Assembly (NCBI RefSeq): GCF_002749615.1
Contig: NZ_CP024201.1
Coordinates: forward strand, 1,860,001-1,924,000
Direction of reading: 5' to 3'
From: Caulobacter mirabilis
GTDB lineage: Bacteria > Pseudomonadota > Alphaproteobacteria > Caulobacterales > Caulobacteraceae
DNA length: 64,000 nt
In this document: positions 46,829 through 55,137 of the stretch, piece after piece
Layout: every line of letters begins with the position of its first letter
Numbering within the stretch: the first letter of the stretch is position 1
Translations under genes and position numbers: made by a program
The notes under the pieces: model-generated
The model's database searches: none
Told to the model about the DNA's origin: nothing
What the model saw: the letters and a program-made list of their open reading frames with translations, nothing else

Positions 46829-46999
46829 TCAGGGAAGCATCGGCATGCCGTCGAACAGTTTGCGCGGCCCGTCCCGCGGCTTCGGCGACGCGGTCCGGGC
46901 GGAAGATGGGGCAGGGGGCTGGGCGAAAACGGCCGCGAGGGATAGGAAGGCCCCGTCCAAGGCGCCTCGAAGGCGTAGACCAACACGTGCGGAGATCAT
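46829..46999 (-). CDS. Small secreted or membrane peptide (56 residues), unrecognised
   Basis: ATG at 46999 preceded at five bases by GGAGGGG, one of the best Shine-Dalgarno sequences in the window. Encodes MISARVGLRLRGALDG..., then hydrophobic AFLSLAAVFAQ and a Pro/Ala/Arg-rich tail ending RKLFDGMPMLP. The N-terminal 27 residues look like a signal peptide with cleavage near FAQ-PP; the mature peptide would be about 28 residues. Upstream (minus strand) TTGCAT, 18 bases, TATGGT is a plausible promoter. No family recognised; small size makes it uncertain. Confidence 0.5.
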   Translation of the reverse strand: MISARVGLRLRGALDGAFLSLAAVFAQPPAPSSARTASPKPRDGPRKLFDGMPMLP

Positions 47000-47079
47000 C
47001 TCGACCCCTCCCGTGACGGGACAGTATCGTTAACCATAAGTTGAATTTCCCTTAGAATGCAATCGGGAAGCCGGATCCG

Positions 47080-47862
47080 ATGAGTCCCCGCCCGCCGCGC
47101 AAGCCCAAGGCCCACGAGACGCCGATCGCTCTGACCGCGGAGGAGATCGCCTTCACGCGGGCTCTGGTGATCCATCAGGACCCGTCGGTCATCGCGCTCA
47201 ACAAGCCGCCCGGCCTCTCCAGCCAGGGGGGGCGGATCAACGCCAATACGCTGGACGAACTGCTCTGGGCCTTCGCCAAGCCGGGCGGCAGTCGGCCGCG
47301 GCTGGTCCATCGCCTGGACCGCGACACCTCCGGCGTGATCCTGACCGCGCGCACCAAGCCGGCTGCAAGTTTCCTCGGCAAGGCCATGATCGCGAAGCGT
47401 TTTCGCAAGACCTACCTGGCCATCGTCGCGCCCGGCGCGCCGTCGCCGAAGGGCGGCGTGATCGAGACGCCGCTGCGCCGCGAGAGCATCGGGCGCGAGG
47501 CCTATATGCGGACGACCGACGCGGACCACCCCGACGCCGAGACCGCCCGGACCCGCTATCGCACCCTGGCGGCCACGCTCGAAGCGGCGCTGATGGAGCT
47601 GTCGCCGGAGACTGGCCGCATGCACCAGCTGCGGGTGCACATGCAGAGCCTGGGCCGGCCGATCGTCGGCGACGTCCGCTACGGCGGCGCTCTGACGGTG
47701 AGCGGCCATGAGGTCCCGCGGCTGATGCTGCATGCGGTGAAGCTGCGCTATCCGCACCCGGACGGCGGCGAGGCGACGGTCGAGGCGCCGATGCCGGACG
47801 ACATGGCGGCCCTGGTCGCGGCGTTAGGGCTTGCGGGAACCAACCCGGCGGGCGCAGCTTAG
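47080..47862 (+). CDS. RluA-family pseudouridine synthase without S4 domain
   Basis: 260 residues. Catalytic motif HRLDRDTSGVIL, plus VIALNKPPGLSSQGG and the C-terminal TGRMHQLRVHMQSLGRPIVGD. It lacks an N-terminal S4 RNA-binding domain, unlike the second synthase at 50965, and is therefore closest to RluA/TruC-type enzymes; rRNA or tRNA target not determinable. The first 20 residues are basic and Pro-rich. Confidence 0.9.
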   Translation: MSPRPPRKPKAHETPIALTAEEIAFTRALVIHQDPSVIALNKPPGLSSQGGRINANTLDELLWAFAKPGGSRPRLVHRLDRDTSGVILTARTKPAASFLGKAMIAKRFRKTYLAIVAPGAPSPKGGVIETPLRRESIGREAYMRTTDADHPDAETARTRYRTLAATLEAALMELSPETGRMHQLRVHMQSLGRPIVGDVRYGGALTVSGHEVPRLMLHAVKLRYPHPDGGEATVEAPMPDDMAALVAALGLAGTNPAGAA

Positions 47863-47894
47863 TCTCCAGGGACGGGCCGAAGGAGATACGGCCA

Positions 47895-48413
47895 ATGCAC
47901 AGGGTTCTGATCGCCGCCGGGCTCGCGCTGTCGCTCGCCGCCTGCGCCACCACCCCGACGGTCTACCAGCCGGCGCCGGGGCAGACGGGCGTCGGATTCT
48001 CGGATTATCGCATTGAATCAGGACGTTACCGCGTGACCTTCAATGGCGGGCCGGGCGCGCCTATGAGCCAGGTCGCCGACTACGCCCTGCTGCGGGCGGC
48101 GGAGGTGTCGCTGGCCGACGGCTACGACTGGTTCCGCGTCGTCGACCGCCAGGACCGCCGCGACGGCCAGCCGTCCGGCGGCGGTCCGCGGGTCTCGGTC
48201 GGCGGCGGCACGTCCAGCTGGAGCGGCGGCGGCTGGCGCGGAAGCGGCTCCTCGGTCGGGATCGGCATCGGCACCAGCTTCGACCTGTCGGGCGGGCCGT
48301 CCTATTCCCGCTCGATCGAGGTCCTGGCCGGCAAGGGGGCCAAGCCGGCGGACAGCGACGTCTACGACGCGCGGGACATCGTGCGGGTGGTGGGGCGCGG
48401 CGAGCGGCGCTAG
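47895..48413 (+). CDS. Lipoprotein, CC0125/CC1285-like family
   Basis: 172 residues; lipobox LAAC (Cys17), then TTPTVYQPAPGQTGVGFSDY and the YRVTFNGGPGAPMSQVADYALLRAAEV segment that characterises this Caulobacterales lipoprotein group. A Gly/Ser-rich low-complexity stretch follows and a DVYDARDIVRVV strand near the end. Function unknown. The family name rests on my recollection of the pattern, so treat it as tentative. Confidence 0.72.
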   Translation: MHRVLIAAGLALSLAACATTPTVYQPAPGQTGVGFSDYRIESGRYRVTFNGGPGAPMSQVADYALLRAAEVSLADGYDWFRVVDRQDRRDGQPSGGGPRVSVGGGTSSWSGGGWRGSGSSVGIGIGTSFDLSGGPSYSRSIEVLAGKGAKPADSDVYDARDIVRVVGRGERR

Positions 48414-48425
48414 GGCGTCAACTCC

Positions 48426-48517
48426 GGTCATCCCGGCGAAAGCCGGGACCCAGATCGAAGGTCGCGTGAGTTGAAGGCTGGGTCCCGGCTCTTCGCTGCG
48501 CTCCGGCCGGGATGACC
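48426..48517. repeat. Inverted repeat, family C (GTCATCCCGGC type)
   Basis: GGTCATCCCGGCGAAAGCCGGGACCCAG and CTGGGTCCCGGC...CCGGCCGGGATGACC flank a 24-base centre, so arms pair over about 28 bases; each also forms a small GCCGGG hairpin. Lies in the convergent gap between the lipoprotein and the GGDEF-EAL-like gene; probably doubles as a terminator. Confidence 0.8.
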
Positions 48518-48527
48518 CGAAAGGAGC

Positions 48528-49769
48528 CTAGGACGCCAACGCCGGCGTCGCGGCCGTCACGGGGGCTGAGCGCAAGGCCGCATGGGTCAGGCCGGCGGTC
48601 TTGGCCACGTCGAACATCACCGCCGCGCCCAGGCCCTGCACCGCCAGGGTCGGGGCCAGGCCGCGGGCCTGTTTGCCGAAGTCGAGCATCTGCGCCGCCT
48701 GGCGACTCTCGTCGGCGGGCAGGTCGCCGGCGTCCAGGGTGACGCCGATCAGCCGGGCGCCGCGCAGGTGGCTGATGTCGCCCGGCCCGGGTTGGACCCG
48801 GGCGAACACCCCGCGGCAGACGGTGCGCAGCAGGCCCGTCACCTCGATCAGCCGGCCGGCCGGGGCGCCGTCGCCGGCGTCGACCAGCTCGATCACCAGC
48901 CGCGCCTTCAGCAGCTCGTGCGGCGCGGTCGCCATCAGCGCCTGGCGGCCCTTGCTGGCGGCCATGGTGCGGAAGGTGACCGGCGCGATCAGGGCCTGGG
49001 CGTTGGCGCCCTCGACGGTCGGCAGGTAGAGGGCGGCGTAGTCCAACGTCGCCTGGTCGATGGTCGCCAGGTCGGCGTCCGACAGCCGGGCGAAGGCGCG
49101 AGCCGGGATCACCCGGCCGGTGCGGGTCTCGGTCACGGTCGGCTCGATGCGCAGGGCGGCCGGGACGCCGTGGCGCAGGCTGACCAACGTCTCGACCGCG
49201 AAGTCGATGCGCAGCGACAGGCCCGAGCCGGTGCGGAAGACATAGGGATTGCGCCGCTTCTCCTCGATCGGATCGACGGCCGGCGGCGCAGGCTTCGCCG
49301 CCACGGGCGCGGCCGACGCCGCGGGCCGCGGGACCGGGCGGCTGCGGCGCAGGGCCAGCGGGTCGAGCGGCGTGCACAGCACCTCGTCGCCGCGCAGGTC
49401 GGCGACCATCGTCACCTTGAGGTCGCGCGGGTTGGCTTCGCCGAGGAAGTGCATCAGCACCTCCTCGAGCACCTTGAGGGCGACGGCCTGGGCGGCCAGG
49501 CCATCCTCGCTGGTCATGGCGATCAGATAGTCGGTCTCGCCGATGCGCTGGGCCAGGTCCTGGAAGGTGAGATGTTCGTCCAGCCGGCGTTCGACATAGG
49601 CCCAGACGTCGGCGCGCCTGCGCGGCCAACGGTCGCCGGTGCGGTCGCGGATCGCCGCCAGGCTGATCACCGTCACCGAGCCGCGCGCCAGCAGGTCGTG
49701 CCCCCCGAACCGGTCGAGGACGGCGGCGACGTCGGCGGCGCTGAGGCGGGGGTCGGCGGCTCGACTCAT
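48528..49769 (-). CDS. Protein resembling a degenerate GGDEF-EAL module
   Basis: 413 residues from the ATG at 49769 (an ATG at 49808 would add 13). Residues about 30-95 follow the GGDEF secondary-structure order, with VWAYVERRLDEHLTFQDLAQR then IGETDYLIAM where GGDEF-site residues should be (GETDY, 77-81), so no cyclase activity is expected. After an Ala/Pro linker, residues 175-410 have EAL-like landmarks (GRVIPARAFARLSDAD; GARLIGVTLDAGDL; LAPTLAVQGLG) without the catalytic ExLxR and Asp-Asp. Likely a c-di-GMP-related scaffold or binding protein, or an unrelated fold; homology search is decisive. Confidence 0.55.
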   Translation of the reverse strand: MSRAADPRLSAADVAAVLDRFGGHDLLARGSVTVISLAAIRDRTGDRWPRRRADVWAYVERRLDEHLTFQDLAQRIGETDYLIAMTSEDGLAAQAVALKVLEEVLMHFLGEANPRDLKVTMVADLRGDEVLCTPLDPLALRRSRPVPRPAASAAPVAAKPAPPAVDPIEEKRRNPYVFRTGSGLSLRIDFAVETLVSLRHGVPAALRIEPTVTETRTGRVIPARAFARLSDADLATIDQATLDYAALYLPTVEGANAQALIAPVTFRTMAASKGRQALMATAPHELLKARLVIELVDAGDGAPAGRLIEVTGLLRTVCRGVFARVQPGPGDISHLRGARLIGVTLDAGDLPADESRQAAQMLDFGKQARGLAPTLAVQGLGAAVMFDVAKTAGLTHAALRSAPVTAATPALAS

Positions 49770-49970
49770 GGACGGGAACAAACGCAGGGAAACCAAGGGG
49801 TTCCTCATTCTGAGCCGCGACGGCTTAACGGGGCGTTGAAGCGGGCGCGCGACCCGTCGTCGCGCTCTCTCTTCCGATCGTCCCCGCGAACGTGGGGACA
49901 TGCGGTGGTGGAAGCCCCCCCTGACTTGGTTGACGATCGGCGCTAGCCTTTGGGCCGGGAGGAGGCGCGG

Positions 49971-50531
49971 ATGGACGCCATCGAGGCTCTGCACGAACGC
50001 CGCTCGATCCGGGACTATCAGCCCCGGCCAGTCGAGCGGGCCCTCGTCGAGGCGGTGATCCTGGACGCGGTCCAGGCGCCGTCGACACCGGTCAGCGGCG
50101 CCGAGCCCTGGACCTTCCTGGTCATCGAAGGCGCCGAGCGCATCGCCGGCTACGGCGCGCGGGCCAAGGCCTTCGCCGCGGCCAACCGCCCGTCGGGGCC
50201 CGGTTACGACTGGGCGGAGCGGCCCGACTTCTCGGTCTTCTTCAACGCCCCGACGGTGGTGGTGATCGCCGCCCGGGCCGATAACTCCCAGGCCGCCGCC
50301 GAATGCTGCCGCGCCGGGCAGAACCTGATGATCTCGGCCCATGCGCGCGGGCTGGGGACCTGCTGGGTCGGTTCGCCGATGCTGTGGCTGGGCGATGCGG
50401 CGACGCGCGCCGAACTGGGCCTGCCGGAGACGCACCGGGCCTTCGCCGTCTTCACCCTGGGCCATCCGGCGAGCGTTCCGGCCAAGGCTTCCCGCGCCGC
50501 GCCGCCGGTGATCTGGCGCGCCGACGGCTGA
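49971..50531 (+). CDS. Nitroreductase-family protein
   Basis: 186 residues from the ATG at 49971 (GGGAGGAGG upstream). FMN-binding pattern HERRSIRDYQPRPVERALVEAV, APSTPVSGAEPWTFLVI and AGQNLMISAHARGLGTCWVG are typical of NAD(P)H-dependent FMN nitroreductases. Natural substrate unknown. Divergent from the GGDEF-EAL-like gene; 50 bases before crcB. Confidence 0.88.
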   Translation: MDAIEALHERRSIRDYQPRPVERALVEAVILDAVQAPSTPVSGAEPWTFLVIEGAERIAGYGARAKAFAAANRPSGPGYDWAERPDFSVFFNAPTVVVIAARADNSQAAAECCRAGQNLMISAHARGLGTCWVGSPMLWLGDAATRAELGLPETHRAFAVFTLGHPASVPAKASRAAPPVIWRADG

Positions 50532-50581
50532 CTTTCCGTCTGCCGCATGGATTCCGGCGGCGGCTCGTCGCATAAGGGTCC

Positions 50582-50968
50582 ATGGACAAACTGCTTCTCG
50601 TGGCCCTGGGCGGCGGGGCGGGCGCGGTCGCCCGCTACCTCGTCGGGGTCCAGTCGATGCGCCTGTTCGGGCCCGGCTGGCCTTGGGGCACGCTGATCGT
50701 CAACCTGCTGGGCGGCCTGGCCATGGGCGTTCTCGTCGCGGTCCTGGCCTTGCGCGGCGGGGCCGACCAGGAGCGCTGGCGCGTGCTGCTGGGCGTCGGG
50801 GTGCTGGGCGGCTTCACGACCTTCTCGGCCTTCTCGCTGGAGACGGCCCTGATGATCGAGCGCAAGCAGTGGACCTCGGCGCTGAGCTACTCGGCGCTGT
50901 CGGTCGTCCTGTCGGTGGGCGCGCTGTTCGCCGGCATGTTCCTGATACGAAAGGTCCTGGCGGCATGA
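50582..50968 (+). CDS. crcB: Fluoride channel/efflux protein CrcB (Fluc)
   Basis: 128 residues, four membrane helices. Diagnostic GGGAGAVARYL, GTLIVNLLGG (pore Asn) and GGFTTFSAFSLE (Phe-box and Thr/Ser track). Dual-topology dimer that releases F- from the cell. The 50-base upstream gap is too short and lacks the pattern of a fluoride riboswitch. Stop overlaps the next gene (ATGA). Confidence 0.95.
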   Translation: MDKLLLVALGGGAGAVARYLVGVQSMRLFGPGWPWGTLIVNLLGGLAMGVLVAVLALRGGADQERWRVLLGVGVLGGFTTFSAFSLETALMIERKQWTSALSYSALSVVLSVGALFAGMFLIRKVLAA

Positions 50969-51969
50969 GCACGCGGGAAGTCAAAACCCTGTACGTGGAC
51001 GCCGGCGAGGACGGGGTCCGGCTGGATCGCTGGTTCCGTCGCCGCTGGCCCCACCTGACCCAGATCCAGATCCAGAAGCTGGCCCGCAGCGGCCAGATCC
51101 GAGTCGACGGCGCCCGCGCCAAGGCCGACAGCCGCCTGTCGGCCGGCTCGCAGGTCCGCGTCCCGCCGCTGCCGGACGCGCCCGATCCCTCGGAAAAGAA
51201 GGCCATCTCCTCGCGCGACGCCGCCTACGCCAAGTCCCTGGTCCTGTACGAGGACGAGGAGGTGCTGGTGCTGAACAAGCCCGCCGGCCTGGCCGTGCAG
51301 GGCGGCACCAAGACCACCCAGCACGTCGACCGGCTGCTGTCGGCCTGGGGCGAGGGGCTGGAGCGGCCGCGGCTGGTCCACCGGCTCGACCGCGACACCT
51401 CCGGCGTGCTGGTGCTGGGCAAGACCCCCGGCGCGGCGGCCAAGCTGTCCGGCGCCTTCGCCCGGCGCAAGGCGCAGAAGACCTACTGGGCCCTGGTGGT
51501 GGGCAATCCGACGCCGCAGGACGGCTGGATCGACGCGCCGCTGGCCAAGAAGGGCATCAACGACCGCGAGATGGTCGTGCCGGTCGATCCCAAGGACCCC
51601 AAGGCCGAGCCGGCCGAGACCGAGTATGTCACCGTCAGCCGGGCCGGCCCGCGGCTGTCCTGGGTGGCCCTGCGCCCGCACACCGGACGCACCCACCAGC
51701 TGCGCGCCCACATGCTGGCCATCGGCCATCCGATGCTGGGCGATCCCAAGTACAAGAACGAGAAAAGCGCCGAACTGTCAGAGGGCTTGCAGCTGCAGCT
51801 TCATGCCCGCCGGCTGGTCATCCCGCATCCGTCGGCCGGGATGATCGTGGTGGAGGCCCCGCTCAGCAAGGAGATGAAGGAAGGCTTCCGTCGTTTCGGC
51901 TTCGACGAGCACGAAGCCGACCCGGAGCCCTTCGGCCGCAAGCCCCGCGGCGGCAAGGGACGGCGGTAG
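50965..51969 (+). CDS. rluC: RluC/RluD-type 23S rRNA pseudouridine synthase
   Basis: 334 residues. N-terminal S4 domain (GVRLDRWFRRRWPHLTQIQIQ; LARSGQIRVDG), then catalytic HRLDRDTSGVLVLGK and C-terminal GRTHQLRAHMLAIGHPMLGD. S4 plus RluA catalytic domain is the RluC/RluD arrangement; RluC is favoured over RluD from its N-terminal spacing but not proven. Coupled to crcB by a four-base overlap. A basic GRKPRGGKGRR tail ends the protein. Confidence 0.88.
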   Translation: MSTREVKTLYVDAGEDGVRLDRWFRRRWPHLTQIQIQKLARSGQIRVDGARAKADSRLSAGSQVRVPPLPDAPDPSEKKAISSRDAAYAKSLVLYEDEEVLVLNKPAGLAVQGGTKTTQHVDRLLSAWGEGLERPRLVHRLDRDTSGVLVLGKTPGAAAKLSGAFARRKAQKTYWALVVGNPTPQDGWIDAPLAKKGINDREMVVPVDPKDPKAEPAETEYVTVSRAGPRLSWVALRPHTGRTHQLRAHMLAIGHPMLGDPKYKNEKSAELSEGLQLQLHARRLVIPHPSAGMIVVEAPLSKEMKEGFRRFGFDEHEADPEPFGRKPRGGKGRR

Positions 51970-52305
51970 AGCTGGATCCTCACCCAGGGGGAGGCGGGCT
52001 TGTTAAAGGTGAGACGGAGGGGCGTTCTGAGGCGAAGGAGCGGCCTGCGGCGACGCCGACGACCCCCTCAGTCGTCGCTGCGCGCCGACAGCTCCCCCAG
52101 GGGGGAGCATCCTCGTCTGCGTTGTCCAGGAACACCGTCATATGGTCGAGGCCCAAGATCCTCCCCCCTGGGGGAGGCGGCTCGCCGAAGGCGAGGCGGA
52201 GGGGGTGTTCTTAGGGAAAGGGGCGGACCTGCGGCGACGCCGACGACCCCCTCAGTCGTCGCTGCGCGCCGACAGCTCCCCCAGAGGGGAGCATCCTCAT
52301 CGGCC
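51970..52305. repeat. Tandem family B repeats
   Basis: Two near-identical units of about 60 bases (GCGGCGACGCCGACGACCCC...AGCTCCCCCAG) at 52051-52100 and 52234-52283, spaced 183 bases, each paired with a CTCCCCC.../...GGCGGAGGGGG element (51985-52027, degraded; 52157-52206). Individual B elements are 52061-52112 and 52244-52296. No gene lies here. Confidence 0.8.
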
Positions 52306-53547
52306 TCACGCCAGTCCGGTCGCCGCCGCCACGTCGGCGCTGTCCGGGAAGACCGTCGTATCCAGCGCCCGGCGGTCGAGGCCCAGGTGCTCGGCCAGCA
52401 CGCCCTTGAACAGCCCGCGCAGGTCCAGGGTCGGCCTGGTGTCGCGGCCCTCGAACAGCGCCGCCGGCTTCAGGGTCGGCCAGTCGCCGATGACGCCGCC
52501 GGGCTTGAGCGCGCCGCCCATCACCAAGGCCGTCGAGCCCGTGCCGTGGTCGGTGCCGCCGGTGCCGTTGACCCGCGCGGTGCGGCCGAACTCGGTCGCC
52601 GTGACCACGATCGTGTCCTTCCAGGTCTCGCCCAGGCCGTCGTGCAGACCCATGACCAGGGCGTCGAGGTAGGAGAGGCGACCCGCCAGCTGGCCCTCGA
52701 CCGCGCCCTGGTTGGCGTGGGTGTCCCAGCCGTCGATCGACAGCGCCACGACCTGCGGCCCGTCGGGGCGGCGCATCAGGCCGGCGGTGGTGCGGCCCAC
52801 GCCCTCGGCCGCGGCGCGGCCCTGTCGGGCGAGCGCCTGCAGGCCGCCGCCGCTTGCGGCCGGCGCCATGCCGGCGGCGGCCGGCGCGGCGTCCTTGCGG
52901 GCCATGGCGACCATGGCCTCGGTCTCCAGGCCCTGGGCCAGGGCCGGGCCGAGCAGCGGGTCGCCGGCGTAGAGGTCGCCGAGAATGGCCGGCAGGCGGG
53001 GATTGCCGTCGGTCTCCCGGCCGGGCGACCAGGACGCCGTCTGCACCTTGCCGCGCAGGATCAGCGGCGCGGTCGTCCCGACCGACAGCGCCTCAACCCT
53101 GTGGCCGCCCATGGCCTCCAGCGCCCGATTGAGAAAGCCGGAGCTGGTCCCGTAGGCGGCGGCCGCGCCGCTTTCGAGCACGTCCTGGGCCTCGAAATGC
53201 GATCGGGCGCGGTCGGGGCTGGCCACGGCGGGGGCGATCCGCGCCTGGCCCTTCCGCGCCAGGCCGTGGATGCCGGCCAAGGCGGGGTGCAGGCCGAAGG
53301 TCTCGTCGAGCTTCAGCGCCGCCTCGGCGGGGATGGCGATGCGGCCGCGCAGGCCGGCGTAGTCGGGATCGCCGACCGGCGGCGCGGCGGAAAGGCCGTC
53401 CATCGCCCCGCGGGCGACGATCACGACCAGCTTCTTGCGGCCGAGGCCGTCGGCGGCGCGCGCGCGGCCCATGAAGCTCAGGGAGACGCCGAAGCCGGCG
53501 CCGGCGGCCAGCAGGGCGCGGCGGGTTGGGGAGGCGAGAGCGGTCAT
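52306..53547 (-). CDS. DUF1501 protein with twin-arginine signal
   Basis: 413 residues. Tat signal SPTRRALLAAGAG then GFGVSLSFMGRARAADG. DUF1501 core: KLVVIVARGAMDGLSAAPPV, SHFEAQDVLESG, VVALSIDGWDTHANQG and TEFGRTARVNGTGGTDHGTG. The family has a sulfatase/alkaline-phosphatase-like fold; role unknown. Overlaps the upstream DUF1800 gene by four bases; the two families are nearly always found together. Confidence 0.9.
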   Translation of the reverse strand: MTALASPTRRALLAAGAGFGVSLSFMGRARAADGLGRKKLVVIVARGAMDGLSAAPPVGDPDYAGLRGRIAIPAEAALKLDETFGLHPALAGIHGLARKGQARIAPAVASPDRARSHFEAQDVLESGAAAAYGTSSGFLNRALEAMGGHRVEALSVGTTAPLILRGKVQTASWSPGRETDGNPRLPAILGDLYAGDPLLGPALAQGLETEAMVAMARKDAAPAAAGMAPAASGGGLQALARQGRAAAEGVGRTTAGLMRRPDGPQVVALSIDGWDTHANQGAVEGQLAGRLSYLDALVMGLHDGLGETWKDTIVVTATEFGRTARVNGTGGTDHGTGSTALVMGGALKPGGVIGDWPTLKPAALFEGRDTRPTLDLRGLFKGVLAEHLGLDRRALDTTVFPDSADVAAATGLA

Positions 53548-54950
53548 CGGCGCTGGAACTCCGGGCTCATCAGCAGGACGGCCAGGGCCTCCTCCCGCGA
53601 CTCGGCGCGGGCGACGGCGGTGCGGACGGGGGCGGTCAGGCGGGCGCCGAGGGCGTCGGCGGCGACGGCGTCGGTGTCCAGGCCGCGGGCGGTGCGGGCG
53701 GCGAAGGCCTCGGCCCAGGCCATCCGCTTGACGATGGCGTCGGGCGCGGCCCAGGCGGCGGCCTCGTCGGACCAGCCCTTGGGCGAGGGCGGTGAGAAGG
53801 CGCGCTGGCCCAGGCCGTTCAGCGTCGGGGCGATCTGCTGGATCGCGCCGGGCCGGGCGCCGATGGCGCGATAGCCGCTGACCAGGAACTCGTAGGGCGT
53901 CTTCAGCTTGGCCGGGGCGGGGGTCCAGGCTTCCGGCGCCTCGACCAGGGCCGCGGCCACGGCGGCCAGGTCGCCGCCGGTCCTGGTCCAGGCCGTCTCC
54001 AGCTGTCGGACGAGGCCGGGCGGCGGGGCGTCGGCGACGAAGTGGCGGGCCAGCTTGTAGGACAGATGCCGGGCCGTGGCCGGACGGGCGGCGAGGTCGG
54101 CCAGCACCGCGCGGCCCTGGTCGACGCCGCCGTCGCGATAGGCCTTGCCCATCACCGTCCGCGCGCCGGGCTCGTGGGCCTGGGGCCGGAACAGGAAGCG
54201 GCCCTGGCGGTCGCCCGGTTCGCGCAGGCCGCCGACGCTCCAGCCGGTCAGGGCGCGGGCGAACTCGGTGACGTCGGCCTGGCCGTAGCCGCCGTCGACG
54301 CCGACGGTGTGCAGCTCCAGGATCTCGCGGGCCAGGTTCTCGTTCAGCCCGGCGGCGCGGCGCCGACGGTTGGCCGCACGGCTGTCCGGCCCGATCGACT
54401 GGGCCTGGTCCAGGTACAGCAGCATGGCCGGATGGCTGGACGATGCGACCAGCAGGTCCTCGAACCGCCCGAACACATGCGGCCGGATCGCCTCCTGCTC
54501 GAACGGACCGGCCACGGTGGCGGTGACCAGCTTCACGCCCGAGACGGTGAAGTGGTTGGCCCAGAACAACGCCCAGCGCTCGCGGAAGCCGGCCGGCGTC
54601 GTTGCGGCCAGCTGGGCGCGGGCCAGGAAGTCCTCGGCCGGCCCCTCGCGGATCATGCGGGCGGCGATGCGGACGGGGTCACGGGCTTCCGTCTTGCCGT
54701 CCTGGTCGTCGCCGTCCTTGCGATCTCCCTGCCGCGCTTCCCGCCGGTCCATCTGGTACTCGCGGAAGCCGGCCAGGCGCTCGGCGGTCGAGACGGCCGG
54801 CCCGGCGGGCTGGTCGGCGCCGTCGCGGCGGATCTGGTCGCGCAGCCAGCCCTTCGGGTCGCGCGCGACGACCGCCAGCTCGCCCGGGCGGGCGCCCAGG
54901 CCGAACCGGGTCACGGCGATGGCGGCGGCGAGGTCGGGGCTGGCGGTCAC
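53544..54950 (-). CDS. DUF1800 protein
   Basis: 468 residues: FGLGARPGELAVVARDPKGW, FWANHFTVSGVK, LNENLAREILELHTVGVDGGYGQ and LTGWSVGG are the family signature; mostly helical. No signal peptide is visible at the chosen start, unlike the Tat-exported partner. Translated just ahead of DUF1501. The pair may form an exported complex; function not established. Confidence 0.88.
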   Translation of the reverse strand: MTASPDLAAAIAVTRFGLGARPGELAVVARDPKGWLRDQIRRDGADQPAGPAVSTAERLAGFREYQMDRREARQGDRKDGDDQDGKTEARDPVRIAARMIREGPAEDFLARAQLAATTPAGFRERWALFWANHFTVSGVKLVTATVAGPFEQEAIRPHVFGRFEDLLVASSSHPAMLLYLDQAQSIGPDSRAANRRRRAAGLNENLAREILELHTVGVDGGYGQADVTEFARALTGWSVGGLREPGDRQGRFLFRPQAHEPGARTVMGKAYRDGGVDQGRAVLADLAARPATARHLSYKLARHFVADAPPPGLVRQLETAWTRTGGDLAAVAAALVEAPEAWTPAPAKLKTPYEFLVSGYRAIGARPGAIQQIAPTLNGLGQRAFSPPSPKGWSDEAAAWAAPDAIVKRMAWAEAFAARTARGLDTDAVAADALGARLTAPVRTAVARAESREEALAVLLMSPEFQRR

Positions 54951-55137
54951 GCGCGTCTCCTCTGGCGTCCACGCAGTAGAACACGGTTGTGCGGCGTTCG
55001 GTTTTCATCGTCGCAACACGGCCGCAACCCGCGGGTTGCCAGGGCGAGCGGTCTGGCGCACTGAGGCCCGGACCGGCGAGGCCGTCGCCTCGGCGGCGGT
55101 TCCGGCCTAAACTCCGGCTTTCTCAAGAGGTTTTGCG

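Noticed and set aside
46679..46986. 103-codon minus-strand frame overlapping the small peptide gene
   Set aside because: Pro/Arg/Ser-rich and in a different frame from the sequence that has the Shine-Dalgarno and signal peptide.
50532..50581. Fluoride riboswitch before crcB
   Set aside because: The 50-base gap is too short and lacks the crcB-motif pseudoknot.
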